Source: Brachycybe producta
Taxonomy: Eukaryota > Arthropoda > Diplopoda > Playtdesmida > Andrognathidae
DNA: 64,000 nt
Direction of reading: 5' to 3'
NCBI GenBank assembly: GCA_036925085.1
Contig: JAUPFP010000014.1
Coordinates: 3,041,501-3,105,500 of the forward strand
Shown piece by piece: positions 57,988-64,000 of the stretch (the stretch's first letter is position 1; every line of letters begins with the position of its first letter). The notes beneath the pieces are model-generated. The model saw nothing but the letters and a program-made list of their open reading frames with translations. It was not told the origin of the DNA and searched no databases. Position numbers and translations under genes: made by a program.

Positions 57988-58342
57988 ACAGGCAATTAGA
58001 AATCGGGACGCGCAGAAGTTGGCTCCGCCCTTATTATGACGAATGGCAACTTCTAATTGGTTGGTTATGTAGTCTGACGTCACATGCTCCGGCCCTTTTC
58101 AACGTCGAATCACACGACAAACCAATTAGAAGTTGCCGGTCGTCATAAACAGGGCGGAGCCAACTTCTGCGCGTCACTATTTCTAATTGCCTGTACTTCT
58201 AATTGGTTGGTTATGTAGTCTGACGTCACATGTTCCGCCCTTTTCAACGTCGAACCCCACAACAAACCAATTAGAAGTTGCCGGTCGTCATAAAAAAGGT
58301 AGATGAGCCAACTTCTGTTTGTCCCGATTTCTAATTGCCTGT
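57988..58342. mobile_element. Mutator-like MITE type A plus fused partial copy
   Basis: A full palindrome at 57988-58194 (ends ACAGGCAATTAGAAATCGGG, TTTCTAATTGCCTGT) runs directly into a second copy that lacks its outer left arm (58195-58342). TGACGTCA is at 58075 and about 58218. Flanks TCATGTGA and TCCTGTGA around the whole block are similar. Confidence 0.78.
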
Positions 58343-58900
58343 TCCTGTGATGTCACCCTTATACCTGTTTGATGATGACGTCATTACTGAACTGACCACC
58401 CACGAAATGACCATTGGCCCCTCAGTGCACAACGGGTGGCTAATTGCAAAGTGCTACACAACAACAACAACAACGATTTCTTTTGTTAAATCTTCTAAGA
58501 TAAATTGGCATTGATGAAACGGTTTAAGGTCATAAAAGTTATTTCTATACTTATTTAAATACTAGAAGAGTAAAAGAATTACGTGAAAGTATTTTCAGGA
58601 CGATATTTTTTAAAAAAGAAACATTTTATGTCAGTTTAAAAATCAAAAAATAAAGTAGGCAACATTTTTAAACTTGTTTTTATGACATTACTTTTACTCT
58701 TCTAGTTTCTAAAAAAAAAAGACTTCATACTTCATTTAAAACAATTTCTGATTTGCTTCTTATAAGAGTGGAAAAGTAATTAGTCAAATTTAATGAATTA
58801 CTGTAATTAAATTATTTTTTTTAAAAAAAAAGTAATTAGTAATTCACCACGTTACTTTTTAAACTGTAATACAGTTACTTTTCTGATTACTTTTATTTTA
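58343..58900. other. Intergenic stretch with one ACTAGAAG element
   Basis: ACTAGAAG element at about 58553-58720 (TAAATACTAGAAGAGTAAAA and TTTTACTCTTCTAGTTTCTA). A TAATTAGTAATTCA-rich tail follows. Confidence 0.55.
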
Positions 58901-58902
58901 AA

Positions 58903-59114
58903 GAAATAGAAAACGAGATGAACAGAAGTTGGCTCCGCCCTTTTTATGACAAACGGCAGCTTCTAATTGGTTTGTTGTGTGTGTGTGGTTCGACGTTGAA
59001 AAATGGCAGAGATCTGCATGTGACGTCAGACTACATAACCAACCAATTAGAAGTTGCGTTCGTTATAACAAGGGCGGAGCCAACTTGTGTGCGTCCCGAT
59101 TTCTAAATGGCTGT
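58903..59114. mobile_element. Mutator-like MITE type A
   Basis: GAAATAGAAAACGAGATGAA at the left and CGATTTCTAAATGGCTGT at the right. Both ends are diverged. The loop contains TGACGTCA near 59020 and an extra GTGTGTG run. Confidence 0.68.
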
Positions 59115-60235
59115 GTTTGAATTTGGCGCTAAAATATGAAATTGTTGAATGAAGGCAAAGCGACACCTAGCAGCCAATCATTGAACTAAAAACTAAAACT
59201 CATCTTTTATTGATACAAATCCAAAGCAATCAGTCTGAGTGGGTGAGGGTGGGTTTCATGAAGGGGGTGAGGGTGGGTTTCATAAGGGGGGGGGGGGGTA
59301 GATTTAAAGGGAGAGGGGGGGTTGAATAGACATAACATAGAAAGTATTTCTAACCCATTCGCCTTATTTCTTGACACGTATTAACCAAAAAGTAATCTTG
59401 TTTTCTCGTCATAATAACACTTTCCTCCTCCTTACCACCCCTTAACCACCCCTCCTCTTCCTTTTTTCATTTTGTATTTGGTGTTAAGAATACAAAAAAA
59501 AATTACAAACCACCCACCCACCCCTTAATTCCCCCCCCCCCCATCTTATTACCGAAATTCTCTTTGGCTTAAAAAAACAGGGATGGGAGGTGCTGCTCCC
59601 CCCATTTTTCCATTATTAGACAAACGTACTCTCTTCCCTCCTCCCTTTTCCCCCCAACACCTTTACCCTACCCTCAAACCTCCTCCTCCTCCTCCTCCTC
59701 CTCCACACGACAAGAAGAAAAAAAAAAAACCTTTTGATATAATAAAAATTGATGAAAATTTGAACCACAATTTTTTTTAAAAACCTTTTGCTAACAAAAA
59801 AAAATAACACATTTTTTCTGCTTCTTCTCAGAATGAAAACTTAATGCAAAAATAATTATGTAATAATAATAATATGAAAGTAACCCTAAAGAAATCTAAC
59901 AAGTTCAATACATTTTTTATCCCTTTTGTGTGGAGAGAGAGAGGGATGTTAGAGGCTAACTTGATTGCATTTTTCTTTTGTGTGTGTGTGTGTGATCCTG
60001 GCGAAAAGATGGGGAAATTTGTAAGAAAAAAGAGTGAAAAACAGCAATAACTGACTCCTCCCTCCTCCCCTTAACGTTATAACCCTACCCCCACCCCTTA
60101 ATAATAATAATCCTCTTCAATACCAATCAAATATCCTTATATTAATATATATATACAGGGTGAGAGAGGAATCAAAGAAACCATATTCTATCAACTAGTG
60201 GGGTAACCCGTCATAAATGACGGGAGCCGAATTCA
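59115..60235. other. Intergenic stretch
   Basis: G-runs at about 59286-59298 and C-runs at about 59529-59542, (CTC)n at about 59682-59704, (GT)n at 59980-59992, (TA)n near 60145. A short hairpin CCCGTCATAAATGACGGG is at about 60207-60224. GCGACACCTAGCAGCC near 59160 is CTCF-like. No exon. Confidence 0.5.
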
Positions 60236-60376
60236 CAGGCAATTGTGCCCAGCATTAGAATTTCTTTTCCTCCGCCCTTTTATGACGTCAGACCAAGTAA
60301 CAAACCAATTAGAAATTGATGACATTCATAAAAGGGCGGAGCAAAAGAAATTCTAATGCTGGGCACAGTTGCCTGT
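60236..60376. mobile_element. Mutator-like MITE type B
   Basis: ACAGGCAATTGTGCCCAGCA and TGCTGGGCACAGTTGCCTGT are inverted ends. Inner arms AGAATTTCTTTTCCTCCGCC and GGCGGAGCAAAAGAAATTCT. The loop includes TATGACGTCAGACC. No clean target duplication. Confidence 0.75.
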
Positions 60377-60765
60377 GATAAACAGTAGTTTAATTTTGCT
60401 ACTATTATCCCCTCCCCTTTTTATATTTGAAAGAGAAAATCAGTTTTTCATTTTCTCTGGTGTGCGCATGCGCGTCGTTTGTTCCTTTTTTTGCTCCTTT
60501 CATTTCAATTTCAGTTTCCCCTCCTCCTTTTTCTCTCTCCATGTTTCTCTTTCTCTCTCTCTCTCTCCCTCTCCAATTTAATATCAGGCTTTTTTTCAGT
60601 TCAACTTCATAATCAAAGTTTAGGCCTACAGAAGCTTATGAAATTTAGCTTGAAGCTATTTCAGCGTACAAACTACAACACTGCAATTTGAATAAAGCTT
60701 ACATATTTCAATGCTCAGTAGAACGGTTTTTCAGCATTTTGTTCTGTTTAGCTCTTATTTAATTT

Positions 60766-61203
60766 AGACTAGCGTTTGAGCATGCGTATTGCCGTCTATC
60801 GTTTGACATAGGAAAGTGATACAGACAATTAGAAAACGGGACGAACACAGAAGTTGGCTCGGCCCTTTATTTTTTTAGGTTAGTTATGTAGTCTGACGTC
60901 ACATGTTCCGTTCTTTTCAAAGTCGAACCCCACACAACAAACCAATTAAAAGTTGCCGGTCGTCATAAAAGGGGCGGAGCCAACTTCTGTTTGTCCCGTT
61001 TTCTAATTGCCTGTGAAAGTGATTGCATATTATGATATTAACATTAGCAGAGTATACTTTTTGTAATTTTACACAGTTTACTGTAAAGTTGACCAATAGA
61101 TGGCGCTGCTAACGTTAATTTGCAATCACTTTTTTATATGTATAACAATAGACCGTAATGCGCATGCTCACACCAAGTTAGAATGCTCAAACGCTAGTTA
61201 ATT
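60766..61203. mobile_element. Foldback split by a type A MITE
   Basis: AATTTAGACTAGCGTTTGAG at the left is mirrored by CTCAAACGCTAGTTAATTT at the right. A type A MITE (60821-61014) sits inside with exact duplication GAAAGTGAT on both sides (60812-60820, 61015-61023). TAGATGGCGC at 61097-61106. The stretch before it (60377-60765) has only CT-rich sequence. Confidence 0.75.
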
Positions 61204-61454
61204 TAAAGCATGTTTAGAATAAATTTCAGGTTATTTCAGAGTTGTATTTAATATTATTGCTAAGCCAAAGTTAATGCTAAACTCATCAACTTTTAAATGA
61301 AATTTTCTATCAGAAGTTCACGAGTTTAGCAGTTACCCGTTTAACTTAGCAATAATTCAGAAACGGGACCTCCAATGCTAAAGCTTTTCAGTTCAGAAGT
61401 TAAGAACTAGAAACACAAACCATAAAGGCTAACTAAGACTGGACCCGCGATCTG

Positions 61455-62090
61455 TTTCTCAAAAGTACAAGTCTTGTAATACAAGTGAATTCTACGGAGG
61501 CCTGTAAAGAACATGCATCGCAAATTCACAATTCGTTATTAAGTACTAGAAGTGGGACGAATCCTAAATTTTCTCGAATCTGAATCGGTTTCCGAATCCT
61601 AAAATGTTCTCGAATCCGAATCGGTTTCCGAATCCTTCACATAAGAATCCTATATTATCCATTAAGAAGATACAAATAAATGAAATAATATTAAATATTA
61701 AATTACTAACACAGTGTGGCTTCACTCAGGGTCGCCACAAGGTGATATTGGTGATCCGGATACCACCGAGATTGCAACAATCGCCGGTTTTTTTTTTGTT
61801 AGTGAACGCTTCTATTGAACGTCAATTGGAGTTAAAACTAATTTTACCAAAGTTTTTAACAGTTTTTTTTTAGGTTATGATTCGAAAAATTCGAAAAAAG
61901 CGCAAAGATTCGAGTTTATGAATCTCGAATATTTTTCAAGATTCGCGAGGATTCGAATGGCCCTTCTCTAGTTATTACAAATTAACAACTTGTAATGACA
62001 AATTGTGAATTTGTGAAACGTGTCCTTTACAGTGCTCCGTAGAATTCACTTGTATTACAATACAAGACTTGTACTTTTGAAAAACAGGCC
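61455..62090. mobile_element. Foldback with a nested hAT-like element
   Basis: CAAAAGTACAAGTCTTGTAA, CAAGTGAATTCTACGGAG and CTGTAAAG at the left are mirrored by CTTTACAG, CTCCGTAGAATTCACTTG and TACAAGACTTGTACTTTTG at the right. The fourth GATTCGAA element (about 61558-61965) occupies the loop. The arm motif CTACGGAG..CTGTAAAG matches the core at 53.7 kb. Confidence 0.75.
61558..61965 (+). mobile_element. hAT-like GATTCGAA element, copy 4
   Basis: GACGAATCCTAAATTTTCTC at the left; GATTCGCGAGGATTCGAATG at the right. The middle CCACAAGGTGATATTGGTGA and GCAACAATCGCCGG matches copies 1-3. Confidence 0.68.
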
Positions 62091-62880
62091 CCCTCCTGGT
62101 CTTGCTATCTGATGGAAAAAGGCCCTCAAAACCCTAGTGATTTTTATGAGAAAAAAAAAAGTCCAGCTCATGGGGGGCTATGCGGGCCTTAACATGCTTG
62201 CTCAGTCGAGCCCAAGCCTTCATTGTTTTCTACAAAACAATAGATCCAGGCACCAAATATATATGTATTTTCAGAATTTATTCAGAAGAAGGGGAATTTT
62301 CAGGAAAATATATGTTTATATGTGTGGGTGGAGTGAGGAGAACCGGTTAAATAAACGATTAGCCACACTGCCATAGATTATTTAGTTAATATCACCCTGT
62401 ACACAACACACCATACAATGTTGCCATTATTTTTTCTAAGAAAACGAAAATTAGCCTCCACCCACCCCCACCCTCTTAGCATCTGCCCCCTTTAAAACTC
62501 TCACCTCACCCTAATTCAAAAGGTACGCCTGAAATTATCTCTAGTTATATCATTTACAACACATTATTAATATAATATGAAATCAATGATGACGAAGCAA
62601 GAGAGATTACAGAAACACCCTCCTCCTCCCCCTTATATCCCCCTAAACAAGAAAAGTGAACCCCGTTCCCCCTTAACCCATCCCACCCCACTTTTACAGA
62701 AAACTAAATTAAAATTCTTTTATTTTCTTTTAAAAGATTGCAAAATAATTAAAACTTCTTTGTTATAAAATGCAATTAATTAATTAATAAACACATTTTC
62801 GAATGTCAAAAGGGGGCGGGGCAAACAGAATAATGCGATTTGTTAGTCAAAAGAACCTGGTTAGAGGCTAGAAGTCATAA
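62091..62880. other. Intergenic stretch
   Basis: C-rich patches near 62455-62490 and 62605-62695, AT-rich elsewhere. No exon was recognised. Confidence 0.5.
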
Positions 62881-62881
62881 T

Positions 62882-63308
62882 AAAGCGGCAGTCACACTAT
62901 AGGCTGGTTTACAAGCCGCTGGTTGCTGCTGGCTATTAGCAGCAACAGCAAGCAGCAGCTGCTTTGGGTTCACACTTGTCCAGTCACTGCTGGCATTAGC
63001 AGTGCAAGTCATCCAATCACCGTCTTGCAAAAACACAAACTGTAACAACAACCAACCCAAGCAGTGGAGTTTCAACTACCACTAGTGACACTACTAGCAA
63101 CAAAAAATTCACACTAGATGGCAGCAGCAGGAAGGGAGTCATATGACCAGCTGGTAGCTGCTAAAGTTGGACATGTCCAACTTCACCAGCCGCTGTTAAA
63201 ATCATTAGCCCGCTGGAGAAAGCAGCTGCTAGTAGCAGTTCAGACTATGCTGCTAGAGCGCTACAACCAGCCAGCAGCTGGGAAACCAGCCTAGTGTGAC
63301 TGCGGCAT
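62882..63308. mobile_element. ~425-bp element with GCAGTCACACTA ends, rich in CAGCAG
   Basis: CGGCAGTCACACTATAGGCT, continuing GGTTT, is mirrored by AAACCAGCCTAGTGTGACTG, continuing CGGC. The interior is dominated by GCTGCTGG / CAGCAGC blocks and palindromic GTTGGACATGTCCAAC. It contains CACACTAGATGGCAGCAGC, a CTCF-like site. No ORF. Confidence 0.65.
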
Positions 63309-63478
63309 AAGCAATATCTATAACTAGCGAAGGGCTACTATTAAAGCTGTAATAAGAGATAATAGTTATTCCAAATATTTCAAATTCTAGCCTCTAGCCC
63401 AGGTTCCCCTTTCACTGAAAAACCGGTTATTTTTTACTGATTGCCTTGTGAAGGTGTTTTAGGAACGGCTGATTAATC

Positions 63479-63661
63479 ACAGGCATCGGTAGATGGCTTC
63501 AGAATTTCTTTGGCTCCGCCCTTTTATAAGCGTCATCAATTTATTAGTTTCTTATTGGGTCCCATGTCCCGCCCTTTTTATTTCTAATTGGTTTATATTT
63601 GGTCTGACGCTTATAAAAGGGCGGAGCCAAAGAAATTCTGAAGCTGTCGACAGCTGCCTGT
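63479..63661. mobile_element. Mutator-like MITE type C with exact 9-bp duplication
   Basis: Flanked by TGATTAATC at 63470-63478 and 63662-63670. Ends ACAGGCATCGGTAGATGGCT and AGCTGTCGACAGCTGCCTGT; arms TTTGGCTCCGCCC and GGGCGGAGCCAAA. Confidence 0.88.
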
Positions 63662-63674
63662 TGATTAATCTTGT

Positions 63675-64000
63675 CTTTCAGAATAGCAAAATAATAGAGA
63701 AAACTAGAAAGTGTTTTATAGAAACTAGAAGGGTAGCTCAAACACTTCAGGTTACAGGCATTTAGAAATCGGGAAGAACTTCAGTTGGCTCCCGCCCTTT
63801 TTTATGACGACCGGCAATTTCTAATTGGTTGGTTATGTAGTCTGACGTCACATGCTCCGCCCTTTTCAACGTCGAACCACACAACAAACCAATTAGAAAT
63901 TGCCGGTCGTCATAAAAAAGGGCGGAGCCAACTGAAGTTCTTCCCGATTTGTAAACGCCTGTCTTTAGGTTGTATTCTCATGTTTGATATCTTTCAAAAT
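63675..64000. mobile_element. ACTAGAAG element interrupted by a type A MITE
   Basis: TTCAGAATAGCAAAATAATA ... GAAACTAGAAGGGTAGCTCA reaches AACACTTCAGGTT; the MITE follows. The element resumes with CTTTAGGTTGTATTCTCATG and runs off the window at CTTTCAAAAT. Confidence 0.75.
63754..63962. mobile_element. Mutator-like MITE type A nested in an ACTAGAAG element
   Basis: Duplications CTTCAGGTT (63745-63753) and CTTTAGGTT (63963-63971) match at 8 of 9 positions. Ends ACAGGCATTTAGAAATCGGG and GATTTGTAAACGCCTGT. TGACGTCA at 63843-63850. Confidence 0.85.

Noticed and set aside
60207..60224. Hairpin CCCGTCATAAATGACGGG as a terminator or ribozyme
   Set aside because: It is a bare 7-bp stem; no ribozyme core or gene lies beside it.

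Overview
This is a 64-kb piece of an AT-rich metazoan genome, most likely an arthropod; I cannot name the lineage. Intron-rich genes, animal protein families, an arthropod-like dopa decarboxylase and a very dense field of short non-autonomous DNA transposons support this. An exact 100-N scaffold gap lies at 45913-46012. I see no viral genes, no reverse transcriptase, no CRISPR array and no convincing tRNA or rRNA gene.

The genes are confined to the left third. Aromatic-L-amino-acid (dopa) decarboxylase is on the + strand (11 coding exons, 3255-6301). DHX9/maleless-type RNA helicase A is on the - strand (21 coding exons, 16522 down to 7705). Rab14 is on the + strand (7 coding exons, 18334-20408). 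The first two are tail to tail, and DHX9 and Rab14 are head to head about 1.8 kb apart. All three reading frames could be joined across every splice junction and give full-length proteins (481, 1326 and 214 residues). Two introns, one in DHX9 and one in Rab14, need a GC-AG splice-site pair. The genes share no pathway: monoamine synthesis, RNA unwinding and endosome-Golgi trafficking.

From 20.4 kb to the right end I recognise no host gene. The space is filled by families of short inverted-repeat elements, many nested in one another, plus minisatellites and long homopolymer or dinucleotide runs. The main families are: (i) long palindromes beginning ACAGGC and ending GCCTGT with 9-10 bp target duplications (Mutator-like), most with a TGACGTCA site in the middle; (ii) an inverted repeat called here the ACTAGAAG element, with about 20 copies, also in introns of all three genes; (iii) elements bounded by TTAA; (iv) hAT-like elements; (v) large AT-rich foldbacks sharing a CTACGGAGCCCTGTGAAGG-like core. 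A 1.4-kb minisatellite of 16-bp units with a 176-bp higher-order period lies at 36.4-37.9 kb.

The most unusual signal is a dense scatter of the 10-mer TAGATGGCGC and close variants, which resembles the CTCF core motif. Many copies are paired in opposite orientation inside mobile inverted repeats.
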